This document shows, piece by piece, positions 25,414 through 32,866 of a stretch of DNA of 32,866 nt (positions are counted from its first letter, which is position 1; every line of letters begins with the position of its first letter). Source of the DNA: an uncultured Alphaproteobacteria bacterium (lineage in GTDB: Bacteria > Pseudomonadota > Alphaproteobacteria > Micavibrionales > Micavibrionaceae); NCBI GenBank assembly GCA_937923625.1, contig CALDTV010000025.1, positions 1 to 32,866 of the forward strand, in the 5' to 3' direction. Under the pieces are notes generated by a model. It was given only the letters and a program-made list of their open reading frames with translations, made no database searches and was not told the DNA's origin. Made by a program: the position numbers and the translations under genes.

Positions 25414-26349
25414 ATGGCGAAGACCAAATTCTGTGCCGGTCTGTCGGACATTTCTGACAGTTACATGGGAATAATTATTGATGACTGGGGCGTTCTTCAT
25501 GATGGTGAAGATGCTTTCCCGGGCGCTGTTGATTGCCTGAAAGAATTCAAAGAGCGCAAAAAACATATTATTATTCTGACGAATGACCGCAAAAATTATG
25601 ATGATAAAAAAGCGGAACTGAAAAAAATGGGAATCGGCCCTAGTCTCTACCAAGATATTGTGACGCCAACAATTGTCATACAACAAGGGCTGACGGAGCA
25701 AAAAGACGGTATTTTTAAAGATATTGGCAAAACGGCTTTTGTTATAACGCGCCGTGGTGACGTTTCCATGTTGGAAGGAACGGGCATTGAGGTAACAGAT
25801 GACATAGAACGAGCAGATTTTGTTTTATTGCTTGGCATGGATTACCCCATGAAAACACTGGAGCATTATGATCCTGTTATTCGTCGTGCCATTCAGCGCC
25901 GCTTAAAGGCAGTTTGTGCCAACCAAGATAGTAAAGGTTTAATCGGCACGAACTTCTTAATGGGGCCGGGTTTGTTGGCGCGTCGCTACGAAGATGCTGG
26001 GGGCATTGTTTACTATATAGGGAAACCGCATAAATATATCTTTCAAAAATGCGTTGATCTTTTTCAAGCCAAGGAAATCTATCCATCGCATACTGTGATG
26101 CTCGGCGATACGATGGCGCATGATATTGTTGGCGCGCAGGCCGCAGGAATTGATACTTGTTTATTTAAATCGGGCCTTCATGCGGCAAATTTTATGCATT
26201 GCACCAATTTAAAAGAAGTCGATAACACATTGAAAAACCTTATTATTCAGTATGGTAATGTTATGCCTAAATATTTGGTGGATGAAATGCAATGGGGTAA
26301 CGCCCTTCCTGATCGTAAGCATAAAAAGCGTAAACAGCCCAAAAGATAA
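25414..26349 (+). CDS. Class IIA HAD-superfamily hydrolase
   Basis: HAD class IIA enzymes are mostly sugar- or nucleotide-phosphate phosphatases. The 311-residue protein has motif I as IIDDWGVLHDG (21-31), with nucleophile Asp23, and Trp25 where most HADs have the second Asp. I recall this D-x-W pattern from the alphaproteobacterial IIA subfamily annotated as TIGR01459. Motif II is LTNDRKN (55-61). Lys204 in IGKPHKYIF and GDTMAHDIVGAQAAG (231-245) form motifs III and IV. The lysine-rich tail (DRKHKKRKQPKR) is unusual. Substrate unknown. It stands alone, with the convergent phospholipase gene 144 bases away. Confidence 0.88.
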   Translation: MAKTKFCAGLSDISDSYMGIIIDDWGVLHDGEDAFPGAVDCLKEFKERKKHIIILTNDRKNYDDKKAELKKMGIGPSLYQDIVTPTIVIQQGLTEQKDGIFKDIGKTAFVITRRGDVSMLEGTGIEVTDDIERADFVLLLGMDYPMKTLEHYDPVIRRAIQRRLKAVCANQDSKGLIGTNFLMGPGLLARRYEDAGGIVYYIGKPHKYIFQKCVDLFQAKEIYPSHTVMLGDTMAHDIVGAQAAGIDTCLFKSGLHAANFMHCTNLKEVDNTLKNLIIQYGNVMPKYLVDEMQWGNALPDRKHKKRKQPKR

Positions 26350-26493
26350 ATATCTGTAATGTTGCGCATAACGCATTTGTAAGTTCTTCTTTTTGAATTA
26401 AACTTTCATGCACCATGACTGTCGTCCTTTATGTTCAATGAGCTTTTTTTAGATAAAAAATAATAGTAACAGCCAATTATTAACAAATTATCA

Positions 26494-27525
26494 TTAGGTC
26501 TCATCTATTGATATTTCCACAACTTCTTGGTCAGGTCGTTGATCGGGGTCTAGAAGGACTTGCATGGCGACTTTAATCTTTGGCATGGCCCGTTCTGTGG
26601 CTTCTTCGCCTAATTTGATAAGCTCTTCTGCACGCTCAAATTCCAACATGCCAATATGTCCTACATGTGGTTTTATATGAATATCAGGGGGGTCGCCCCC
26701 AAGGCGGGAGCGTGTAATGCGGTCTTGGATAATGGTCAAAGCAGAAACCATCACGCCAAACAAGCTAGGGCTGTTTTCCTCGCGCCTAAATAAGCGCTTC
26801 GCCATGCCAGAGCCAAAAAATTTCTTTTGCTGTGCCTCGGGCACTTCGTTGTCATCATACACGTCAAATCCTGCAACCGTTTGAAAACCTTGCCCAGGTT
26901 TTGCAGATTTACCAATAATGTCAGCATGAAGATCAATCGCGATCGTCATACGCGCCCCCAAAGCTTGGCAGACAGAAACAGGCACAGGATTAACCAACGC
27001 ACCATCGACCAAATTGCGATGATTCTTTGAAATGGGCGGAAATACCCCCGGAAGCGCGAAGGAAGCCTTCATTGCTTCTTTTAGATTGCCCTTGCGCAAC
27101 CAAACCTCATGCCCCGTTAATAAATCTGAAGCAATGGCGATATAAGGGTGGGGAAGCTCTTCAATCTTTTTGCCTTCAAAATACTTATCCAAAAGCTTAT
27201 CAAGTTTATTGCCGCCAATAAGCCCCGCGCTTCGGACACGAAAATCTAGATAAGAAAAAATACGAAATCGGTTAAGCGATATCGCCCATTCTTCCAATTC
27301 ATCCAATTGACCCGTCAAATAACTACCGCCAACAAGGGCGCCAATGGAAGTGCCAGCAACAATAGAAGGGTAAATACCGTGCTTATTCAGGGTCTTTAGC
27401 ACACCAATATGGGCGAACCCCCTTGCCATACCGCTACCAAGGGCAATACCAATCCCTGCAGGCCCTTGCTGTGAGAGTGCATTAAAATTATCAGCGGATG
27501 TTTTACTATCGACGGGAGATGTCAT
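26494..27525 (-). CDS. Patatin-like phospholipase (RssA-type)
   Basis: Patatin-like proteins cleave acyl chains from lipids with a Ser-Asp dyad. From the ATG at 27525 the protein is 343 residues. The oxyanion-hole motif GSGMARGFAH is at 30-39, the nucleophile is Ser60 in GTSIG, and the catalytic Asp174 is in DGALVNPVPV. The N-terminal cytosolic domain order matches RssA-type proteins. A longer frame goes up to 27684 but would run across the start of the divergent exporter gene and adds odd hydrophobic sequence, so I do not use it. The start lies 36 bases from the msbA-like start, so their promoters must overlap coding DNA or be shared. Confidence 0.9.
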   Translation of the reverse strand: MTSPVDSKTSADNFNALSQQGPAGIGIALGSGMARGFAHIGVLKTLNKHGIYPSIVAGTSIGALVGGSYLTGQLDELEEWAISLNRFRIFSYLDFRVRSAGLIGGNKLDKLLDKYFEGKKIEELPHPYIAIASDLLTGHEVWLRKGNLKEAMKASFALPGVFPPISKNHRNLVDGALVNPVPVSVCQALGARMTIAIDLHADIIGKSAKPGQGFQTVAGFDVYDDNEVPEAQQKKFFGSGMAKRLFRREENSPSLFGVMVSALTIIQDRITRSRLGGDPPDIHIKPHVGHIGMLEFERAEELIKLGEEATERAMPKIKVAMQVLLDPDQRPDQEVVEISIDET

Positions 27526-27561
27526 AGGATAAATTCGTTTTTTAATAAGAATATAAATTAC

Positions 27562-29382
27562 ATGTCCCAAAATACGCCTTTGGCGCCAGAAAACAAAGAA
27601 CAAAACAAAAAAAACAGCAAAAACACCATGCCCAAAACATGGCCGTTGGTGCGGCGTTTGGCACGCGATTATATTAGTCAACATAAGGGAACGTTGGCGT
27701 TGGCGGTGTTTTTTATGATTATTGCGGCGGCAATGACGGCGGCATTCGCGGCTATTATTGAGCCCGTGATGGATCAGGTATTGGTAGCGGGCAACACTAA
27801 CCGTATATGGGGCTTGGGGTTTGGCATTTTCATTATCTTTTTTGTGCGCGGCATTGCGACCTATTTAGATACAATTTTGATGAATAAAATCGGTCATAAG
27901 ATCGTGGCAGCCATACAAAATGAAATGTTTGGGCATTTCATGCATCTAGATTTGAAGTTTTTTCATGCGCACCCCAGTGGGCAACTACTATCGCGTGTTA
28001 CCAATGATGTGAATATTCTCCGTACAGCGGTGACAGGATGTTTAACGGGAATCGGTAAAAGCCTTATTACACTTATTTTATTGATTGTTGTTATGTTTTA
28101 TCAGGACTGGAAGCTTGCTTTGGCCTGTTTTACGATTTTTCCGTTCATCGCGCTTTTTGTCGCATGGATTGGTCGTAAATTACGCAGAATGTCACGCGAA
28201 ATTCAAGACGGGCAAGCCAGCCTGTCGGATCGCTTGTCACAAATATTTCAAGGAATACGACTTGTGAAGGCCTATGGCATGGAGGGGCATGAGCAAGAGC
28301 AAATGTCCAAATTCATTCATAAAGTCCGGAATTTAACGCTTAAATCTGTGCGTATTGGCAATTTATCGACGCCTGTTAATGAAACGCTCGTTGGTATTGT
28401 CGTTTTTGGCATCATTGTTTATGGCGGCTACCAAGTGGCAGCGGGGCAAAGCACAGCAGGGCAATTATTGTCCTTTATCACAGCTTTCACCATGGCCTAT
28501 GAACCAATGAAAAAGCTGGCGCGGCTGAACAATACTTTACAGACTGGCTTGGGGGCGGCTGAGCGTGTTTTTGAAATGCTGGATACAAAGGCCGATGTGA
28601 CGGACGCAAAAGATGCCACAGATGTTCAATTAAAACAGCCAGAAATTACGCTCGATAATGTGATATTTCAATATAATCCTGATGATGAAAAGAAAGCATT
28701 GGACGGTGTGTCTGTCACCATGCCAGGCGGCAAAGTCACCGCGCTTGTTGGACGTTCAGGGAGTGGTAAGACGACGATTTTAAATCTTATTCCTCGGTTT
28801 TTTGATGTGACATCGGGCAGGGTGTTCATCGATGGGCAAGATATTCGTGAAATTACAAAAGCCAGCCTGCGCGGCAATATGGCGCTTGTGTCGCAAGATA
28901 TCACCATATTTGATGACACTGTCTGGGCGAATATTGGTTACGGCAAGCAAGGGCAATCTGATGGCGCATATCAAGATGAAATTATTCAGGCTGCCATTGC
29001 CGCTGAAGCCGATGAATTTATCCGCGCTTTGCCGCAAGGATATGATACGCGCCTTGGTGAAGATGGTGTTACTTTATCCGGCGGACAGCGCCAGCGTATT
29101 TCTATCGCGCGCGCGATTTTAAGGGATGCGCCAATCTTGCTTCTTGATGAGGCAACCTCTGCTCTTGATAACGAGGCTGAACGCGCCATTCAAAAAACGC
29201 TTGCTGAGCTTCAAAAAGGACGTACAACGCTTGTGATTGCCCATAGATTATCGACTGTTCAGGCCGCAGACCAAATTCTGGTTTTAGAACATGGAAAGCT
29301 TATAGAGCAGGGGACACATGAAAAGCTTATGAGCCAAAACGGAACGTACGCACAAATGCACAGCGCAGGCTTAAGGGATTAG
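27562..29382 (+). CDS. ABC exporter, MsbA-type (lipid flippase family)
   Basis: A half-transporter with fused membrane and ATPase domains that works as a homodimer. About six membrane helices occupy residues 43-310. The ATPase has Walker A GRSGSGKT (397-404), Q-loop VSQD (443-446), signature LSGGQ (505-509), Walker B ILLLDE (525-530) and switch His561. Overall similarity points to MsbA, which flips lipid A-core across the inner membrane, but other lipid or drug exporters share this layout. Length 606 is close to MsbA. The N-terminus is Asn/Lys-rich and the ribosome site weak. The neighbouring divergent phospholipase fits an envelope-lipid setting. Confidence 0.88.
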   Translation: MSQNTPLAPENKEQNKKNSKNTMPKTWPLVRRLARDYISQHKGTLALAVFFMIIAAAMTAAFAAIIEPVMDQVLVAGNTNRIWGLGFGIFIIFFVRGIATYLDTILMNKIGHKIVAAIQNEMFGHFMHLDLKFFHAHPSGQLLSRVTNDVNILRTAVTGCLTGIGKSLITLILLIVVMFYQDWKLALACFTIFPFIALFVAWIGRKLRRMSREIQDGQASLSDRLSQIFQGIRLVKAYGMEGHEQEQMSKFIHKVRNLTLKSVRIGNLSTPVNETLVGIVVFGIIVYGGYQVAAGQSTAGQLLSFITAFTMAYEPMKKLARLNNTLQTGLGAAERVFEMLDTKADVTDAKDATDVQLKQPEITLDNVIFQYNPDDEKKALDGVSVTMPGGKVTALVGRSGSGKTTILNLIPRFFDVTSGRVFIDGQDIREITKASLRGNMALVSQDITIFDDTVWANIGYGKQGQSDGAYQDEIIQAAIAAEADEFIRALPQGYDTRLGEDGVTLSGGQRQRISIARAILRDAPILLLDEATSALDNEAERAIQKTLAELQKGRTTLVIAHRLSTVQAADQILVLEHGKLIEQGTHEKLMSQNGTYAQMHSAGLRD

Positions 29383-29395
29383 ACTAAAAATACTC

Positions 29396-29423
29396 TTGAC
29401 ATAAAAATCTATGGTTGTAAGAA
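29396..29423 (+). promoter_or_regulatory. Candidate promoter of the 147-aa gene
   Basis: TTGACA (29396-29401), again extended as TTGACATAA, is followed after 16 bases by TAAGAA (29418-29423). The -10 is weak. It lies 29 bases before the GTG start at 29453. Confidence 0.4.
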
Positions 29424-29452
29424 CGATTTGGGTAAAATAAATAGTTAATGCT

Positions 29453-29896
29453 GTGTCTCAAAATAAAATAAAAAAACCTATTAAATGGGCGAGAGCTTTT
29501 GCGGCTGTGGCGGGGGTATCCACTTTTCTATTAACGACGGCTTCTGGCGTGCTTGGTACTTACTTTCAACAGGCCGCAGACGGTAATATAGCCGTGAGGA
29601 AAAGTTGCGATTATACGTATGATGAGGATGGCAGAAACATATCAGTCAGCCATATAAATGAAACTTACACTGGCGTGCCATTCTTTCTTCACCACAGCTA
29701 TGCTTCTTCGACTTATGATTTTGCAACACACAAAGTTATAAATTTTGCAGGGACTTATTCTTTAGATGTTTTTATTCCAAGAAGTGCAACAATCAGAAAT
29801 GAAAAAGTAAGTCTTCCGCAAAGCATGAGTGCGAGCGAAGTGGTTGCTCAACTTGGCTGTCCTCTCTCTGCGGTTAAAGTAGCAATCGTGCCCTAA
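29453..29896 (+). CDS. Membrane-anchored hypothetical protein, 147 aa
   Basis: No family is recognised. The frame starts with GTG at 29453. The basic N-terminus (MSQNKIKKPIKWAR) is followed by one hydrophobic segment (about 14-36), which is either an anchor or an uncleaved signal. The rest is extracytoplasmic, rich in Thr, Ser and aromatic residues (SYASSTYDFATHKVINFAGTY, about 82-102), and looks like beta structure, with two cysteines that could pair. No good ribosome site is visible. A candidate promoter with a perfect -35 lies just upstream. Confidence 0.6.
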   Translation: MSQNKIKKPIKWARAFAAVAGVSTFLLTTASGVLGTYFQQAADGNIAVRKSCDYTYDEDGRNISVSHINETYTGVPFFLHHSYASSTYDFATHKVINFAGTYSLDVFIPRSATIRNEKVSLPQSMSASEVVAQLGCPLSAVKVAIVP

Positions 29897-29902
29897 AACT
29901 TA

Positions 29903-29930
29903 TTGCATCCTCTGGTTAGGGGCGTATAGT
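29903..29930 (+). promoter_or_regulatory. Promoter of the CBS gene
   Basis: TTGCAT (29903-29908), a 16-base spacer and TATAGT (29925-29930) make a good sigma-70-type promoter 29 bases before the ATG at 29959. It has the same form as the promoter of the DUF481 gene. Confidence 0.65.
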
Positions 29931-29958
29931 TTTCTCAAATTAAAAAAGAGGATGCATC

Positions 29959-30447
29959 ATGTTAAGTTCTTGTGAGAAAGCAATCGTCAAAGACGTTGTA
30001 ACGGTGACGCCAGATCAAACCGTTGAAGAAATTCTTAAAATTTTTAAAGAAAAGAATATTCGTAATATTCCTGTTTTGGACAATGAAGGTAAATTTTTGG
30101 GGCTTGTTGGTTTACAACAAATTCTGGTTAATTTACTCCCCAAATCGGCCGTTATGGAAGATGGTTTGGATAATTTGAACTTTGTTGTGGGCGCTACACC
30201 AGGTATGGCAAAGCGTTTGCGTAAATTGCATGAAGTATCAATTGCAGAATTAATTAAAACGGATGCGGCGACAGTAACACCGGAAACCTCTACGATTGAG
30301 GCATTATTGGTGCTCGCGAAACGGGGCTCTCCTGTTGCAATTATTGATGAAGACACAAAAGAATTTAAAGGCGTCATTACACGCCAAACATTGTTAGATA
30401 ACCTCTACGATGTTTTAGAAGAAATTGAAGACGAAGAAGCGGCATAA
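29959..30447 (+). CDS. CBS-domain protein
   Basis: CBS pairs bind adenine nucleotides and regulate partner proteins. The 162-residue protein has two CBS repeats, about residues 8-60 (VTVTPDQTVEEILKIFKEKN, NIPVLDNEGKFLGLV) and 98-150 (ATVTPETSTIEALLVLAKRG, VAIIDEDTKEFKGVITRQTL). They are joined by a linker, with an acidic tail. No enzyme domain is attached. It has a good promoter and GAGG ribosome site. The transporter gene follows after 53 bases with no terminator visible, so the CBS protein may sense nucleotides to control that transporter; this is inference from neighbourhood. Confidence 0.9.
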   Translation: MLSSCEKAIVKDVVTVTPDQTVEEILKIFKEKNIRNIPVLDNEGKFLGLVGLQQILVNLLPKSAVMEDGLDNLNFVVGATPGMAKRLRKLHEVSIAELIKTDAATVTPETSTIEALLVLAKRGSPVAIIDEDTKEFKGVITRQTLLDNLYDVLEEIEDEEAA

Positions 30448-30500
30448 TTATTTATGTCGTTTTTTTTATAAAAAAATAGAAGGTGTAGAAGGTGAAGAAT

Positions 30501-31904
30501 ATGGCAACGTTAGAAAATGATACTGCTGCGCATGCGGTACATGAAGCTGTGGGGCATGGCATGGCGCACGGTCTGCCTGAAGTTATATTTGGATGGGACC
30601 CGATGATTGTGTCATCGGTCATTCTTTGTTTGGCCTATGTGTTTATTATATCAGAGCGCATTAACCGTGCGGTAGTCGCATTGCTTGGCGCGGGCTTAAT
30701 GATCATGCTTGGTGTCTTAAACCAAGAGCTCGCCGTTGGTGGAATTGATTTTAATACTATTTTCCTCCTGATCGGGATGATGGTGATTGTTGGTATTATG
30801 AAAGACTCGGGCGTCTTTCAATATGTTGCTATTCTGGCGGCAAAGTCGGTGCGGGGGAACCCACGGGCATTATTGGCGGTGTTATCAATCATTACGGCAG
30901 TTTTCTCCGCGCTTCTTGATAATGTAACAACTGTGATGCTGATTGTGCCGATCACGTTACTTTTAACAGAACAGCTAAAGCTAAATCCTTATATATTTTT
31001 AGTCGCGCAGATTTTCTCTTCTAATATTGGCGGGATGGCAACGCTTATTGGTGATCCGCCAAATATTCTTATTGGCTCTGCGCTTGGGTTTAGCTTTATG
31101 GATTTCATTCAAAATACGGCACCAATTGCGGCGATTTTGATGGTGGTTATGATTGTGTTTTTCGATCTTGTGTGGGGGCGTAAAATGAGCACAACGTTAA
31201 AGGCAAAAGCGCATTTATTGCGTTATAAGCCAGAAGAAGCCTTGACGGATAAACCACTTCTAATGAAGTCACTTTTTGTTTTGGCACTTGTGATTTTTGG
31301 CTTTGTGTGGGGGCATGGTCACGGCATCGAGCCTGGCACAACTGCGCTTACGGGGGCGGCTTTGTTAATGCTGTTAAATATCTATAAGTATGATCCAGAA
31401 AAACAAACCCACAAAGTGCATGACGCGCTTGGGCGTGTGGAGTGGGAAACTATTTTCTTCTTTATGGGTTTGTTCATGTTGGTCTACGGGGTGGAACATG
31501 CAGGCGTTCTTGCCATTTTGGGAGAAAAATTATTGACCGTAACGGGCGGCGATATGGCGACAACAGGAATTGTTGTTCTTTGGTCTTCTGCTGTTTTCTC
31601 CGCGATCATTGATAATATTCCATTTGTGGCAACGATGATCCCCTTGCTTGAATCTACGGCTCCGACCTTTGGCGGCACAGAGAACATGGGGCCGCTTTGG
31701 TGGTGTTTGGCGATTGGCGCGTGTTTGGGGGGGAATGGTTCTATCATTGCCGCCAGTGCGAATGTGATGGTCGCGAGCTTTGCAGAGCGGGCAGGGCATC
31801 GCATTTCTTTTGTGAAGTTCTTAAAGCTGGCCTTTCCAATGATGCTTGCGACGATCGCGATTGCACATGTTTATGTGCAATACATGTATTTTGGCGGTTT
31901 TTAA
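30501..31904 (+). CDS. ArsB/NhaD-family ion transporter
   Basis: The 467-residue protein has about eleven or twelve membrane helices in two similar halves. The first half has LLDNVTTVMLIVPITLLL and SSNIGGMATLIGDPPNILIG. The second half has IIDNIPFVATMIPLLE and a GGNGSIIAASANVM stretch. These DN and GDPPN motifs are typical of the ion-transporter superfamily that includes NhaD Na+/H+ antiporters, ArsB and the mammalian P protein. NhaD-like Na+/H+ exchange is most likely, but the ion is not shown. Histidines near the N-terminus (about 12-20) could act in pH sensing. I prefer the ATG at 30501 with AAGG eight bases ahead over the GTG at 30492. Confidence 0.88.
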   Translation: MATLENDTAAHAVHEAVGHGMAHGLPEVIFGWDPMIVSSVILCLAYVFIISERINRAVVALLGAGLMIMLGVLNQELAVGGIDFNTIFLLIGMMVIVGIMKDSGVFQYVAILAAKSVRGNPRALLAVLSIITAVFSALLDNVTTVMLIVPITLLLTEQLKLNPYIFLVAQIFSSNIGGMATLIGDPPNILIGSALGFSFMDFIQNTAPIAAILMVVMIVFFDLVWGRKMSTTLKAKAHLLRYKPEEALTDKPLLMKSLFVLALVIFGFVWGHGHGIEPGTTALTGAALLMLLNIYKYDPEKQTHKVHDALGRVEWETIFFFMGLFMLVYGVEHAGVLAILGEKLLTVTGGDMATTGIVVLWSSAVFSAIIDNIPFVATMIPLLESTAPTFGGTENMGPLWWCLAIGACLGGNGSIIAASANVMVASFAERAGHRISFVKFLKLAFPMMLATIAIAHVYVQYMYFGGF

Positions 31905-31907
31905 AGC

Positions 31908-32372
31908 GTGCGGCTTTTTGTTCTTATATGTTTTATTATTCCTTTGGCGGCCTGTCTGCCAAAGGGCAATGACGGCCTTGAAAGATCTCCCCTTGTGATC
32001 GAAAGACTTGATGGTTCAACCGAATCTTTTGAGGTTGAGCTTGTGACAAAGCCACATGAATTCGCCCAAGGTTTAATGAACAAAGAGCATATGGCTCAAA
32101 ATCATGGAATGTTATTTTATTTTGGCAATAGCGCAGAGCGGCGCTTTTGGATGAAAAACACGCTTATTCCGTTAGATGTTATTTTCACTGATCGGCGTGG
32201 TATTATTACGCATATCCACGAAAACGCCCAACCGCATGATTTAACGGGGATTTCATCAATGGGAAATGCTTTTACGGCTTTGGAAATCAATGGCGGCTTA
32301 AGCCAAAAGCTGAGCATTCAAAAGGGTGATATGCTTCGTCATCAAGCTTTTGGTAATTTAAACATAGAATAA
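31908..32372 (+). CDS. DUF192 lipoprotein
   Basis: The 154-residue protein begins with a lipoprotein signal peptide whose lipobox LAAC puts the lipidated Cys at residue 16. The rest is the DUF192 (COG1430) domain, with typical segments TKPHEFAQGLMNKEHM, MLFYFGNSAERRFWMKNTLIPLDVIF and ALEINGG near the end. Function is unknown in the family. The start is GTG, three bases after the transporter stop, so it is probably co-transcribed and coupled. The Lys after the lipobox region (LPKGN) does not give an Asp at +2, so outer-membrane sorting would be allowed. Confidence 0.9.
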   Translation: MRLFVLICFIIPLAACLPKGNDGLERSPLVIERLDGSTESFEVELVTKPHEFAQGLMNKEHMAQNHGMLFYFGNSAERRFWMKNTLIPLDVIFTDRRGIITHIHENAQPHDLTGISSMGNAFTALEINGGLSQKLSIQKGDMLRHQAFGNLNIE

Positions 32373-32375
32373 TGC

Positions 32376-32404
32376 TTGAAGTCTTTGAGGGCTTACGGTA
32401 AAAA
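32376..32404 (+). promoter_or_regulatory. Candidate promoter of tRNA-Pro
   Basis: TTGAAG (32376-32381), 17 bases, TAAAAA (32399-32404). The start point would be about 4 bases ahead of the mature tRNA 5' end. The match is modest. Confidence 0.35.
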
Positions 32405-32414
32405 CCTTCTCAGT

Positions 32415-32491
32415 CGGAGTGTAGCGCAGCCTGGTAGCGCGCCTGCTTTGGGAGCAGGATGTCGGGAGTTCGAATCTCTCCACTCCGACCA
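32415..32491 (+). tRNA. tRNA-Pro, anticodon TGG
   Basis: The 77-base gene folds as a full cloverleaf. The acceptor arm CGGAGTG (32415-32421) pairs with CACTCCG (32481-32487), followed by discriminator A and an encoded CCA. The anticodon arm is CCTGC - TTTGGGA - GCAGG, giving anticodon TGG. The T-arm has GGGAG-TTCGAAT-CTCTC with one mismatch or wobble. The C1-G72 first pair and the A73 discriminator are normal for bacterial tRNA-Pro. Confidence 0.97.
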
Positions 32492-32522
32492 ATTTTCTTT
32501 TTATTTATTTTTAGGAAATTTT

Positions 32523-32866
32523 TTGACTTTATCACAATCAGATCAATGGCAAGAATGGGCTATCGCCGCACAAGGTGGTGACAAAAAGGCTTATAATAAC
32601 CTTCTGAGTGAACTTTACCCTTATATTCGTAATAATGTTATCAAGAGCTTATCTAACCGTGACGCCGCAGAGGATGTTGCGCAAGAAGTACTCATTTCTG
32701 TGCATAAATCATTATCATCTTATGGCGGTGACAGACCGTTTAAGCCTTGGCTGATGGCAATCATTAACTTTCGCCGTACGGACTTTTTACGCAAGCATTA
32801 TGCGCAACGCGACGATAAAACCGCCACTATTGATGATAATCCAGAATATTTAGCCGCAAATGTAAC
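32523..32866 (+). CDS. ECF-type RNA polymerase sigma factor (partial, cut by window end)
   Basis: The frame starts at TTG 32523, with AGGAA about six bases upstream, and runs open to the window end (114 codons). The product begins TLSQSDQWQEWAIAAQGGDK. Region 2 is clear: YNNLLSELYPYIRN, then DAAEDVAQEVLISVHKSL (region 2.2, core polymerase contact), then FKPWLMAIINFRRTDFLRKH (regions 2.3-2.4, -10 recognition). Region 4 would lie beyond the end. This is a group 4 (ECF) sigma factor; which ECF group and which anti-sigma factor partners it cannot be seen here. Confidence 0.88.
   Translation, partial: MTLSQSDQWQEWAIAAQGGDKKAYNNLLSELYPYIRNNVIKSLSNRDAAEDVAQEVLISVHKSLSSYGGDRPFKPWLMAIINFRRTDFLRKHYAQRDDKTATIDDNPEYLAANV

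Noticed and set aside
27526-27684. Extension of the phospholipase frame to 27684
   Set aside because: It would overlap 120 bases of the divergent exporter gene and add an odd Phe/Cys-rich segment not seen in the family.
32415-32491. tRNA-Pro as an integration site
   Set aside because: The gene is intact with its CCA, and I see no copy of its 3' end nor an integrase in the window.
1-32866. CRISPR array, phage genes, transposase or toxin-antitoxin module
   Set aside because: No regular direct repeats with spacers, no recognisable integrase, transposase or paired toxin-antitoxin genes were seen on either strand.

Overview
The window is a gene-dense, AT-leaning stretch of bacterial chromosome. 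The gene set points to an alphaproteobacterium: a FabI-type enoyl reductase, a short 2,3-BPG-dependent phosphoglycerate mutase, the rimP-nusA-infB-rbfA-truB-rpsO block, a class IIA HAD hydrolase, and a long two-TM coiled-coil protein resembling the polarity factor TipN. The exact lineage cannot be fixed by reading. I see no phage, transposase, CRISPR array or rRNA.

Region 1 (1-5100): fabI with an overlapping small membrane-protein gene, an orphan 105-aa gene, rlmJ and a glycerophosphodiester phosphodiesterase (both leftward), then a rightward pair made of a SET-domain protein and a GshB-like ATP-grasp ligase. Region 2 (5101-11100): pnp (leftward), then gpmA, an 85-aa orphan and ppa (rightward). 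After these come small secreted or membrane orphans, one apparently frameshifted, and a DUF481 outer-membrane barrel gene. Region 3 (11137-17911): the leftward translation operon rimP-nusA-infB-orf70-rbfA-truB-rpsO. In many bacteria pnp directly follows rpsO; here about 3.9 kb of unrelated genes separates them.

Region 4 (18221-26349): a D-2-hydroxyacid dehydrogenase, a secreted orphan, a Na+/alanine-type symporter, the 1220-aa coiled-coil membrane protein and the HAD hydrolase. Region 5 (26494-32866): a patatin-like phospholipase divergent from an MsbA-type ABC exporter, a membrane-anchored orphan, a CBS-domain protein next to an ArsB/NhaD-family transporter, a DUF192 lipoprotein, tRNA-Pro(TGG), and the start of an ECF-type sigma factor cut by the window end.

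Between genes lies a family of about 75-105 bp imperfect inverted repeats whose termini read GTCATTGC / GCAATGAC (four copies), plus one related-looking element ending GTCATTCT / AGAATGAC. Several two-way intrinsic terminators are clear. The best candidates for something under-described are the SET/ATP-grasp pair, the dispersed palindromes, the terminator-like hairpin ahead of rimP-nusA, and the TipN-like protein. I found no convincing defence or mobile system.
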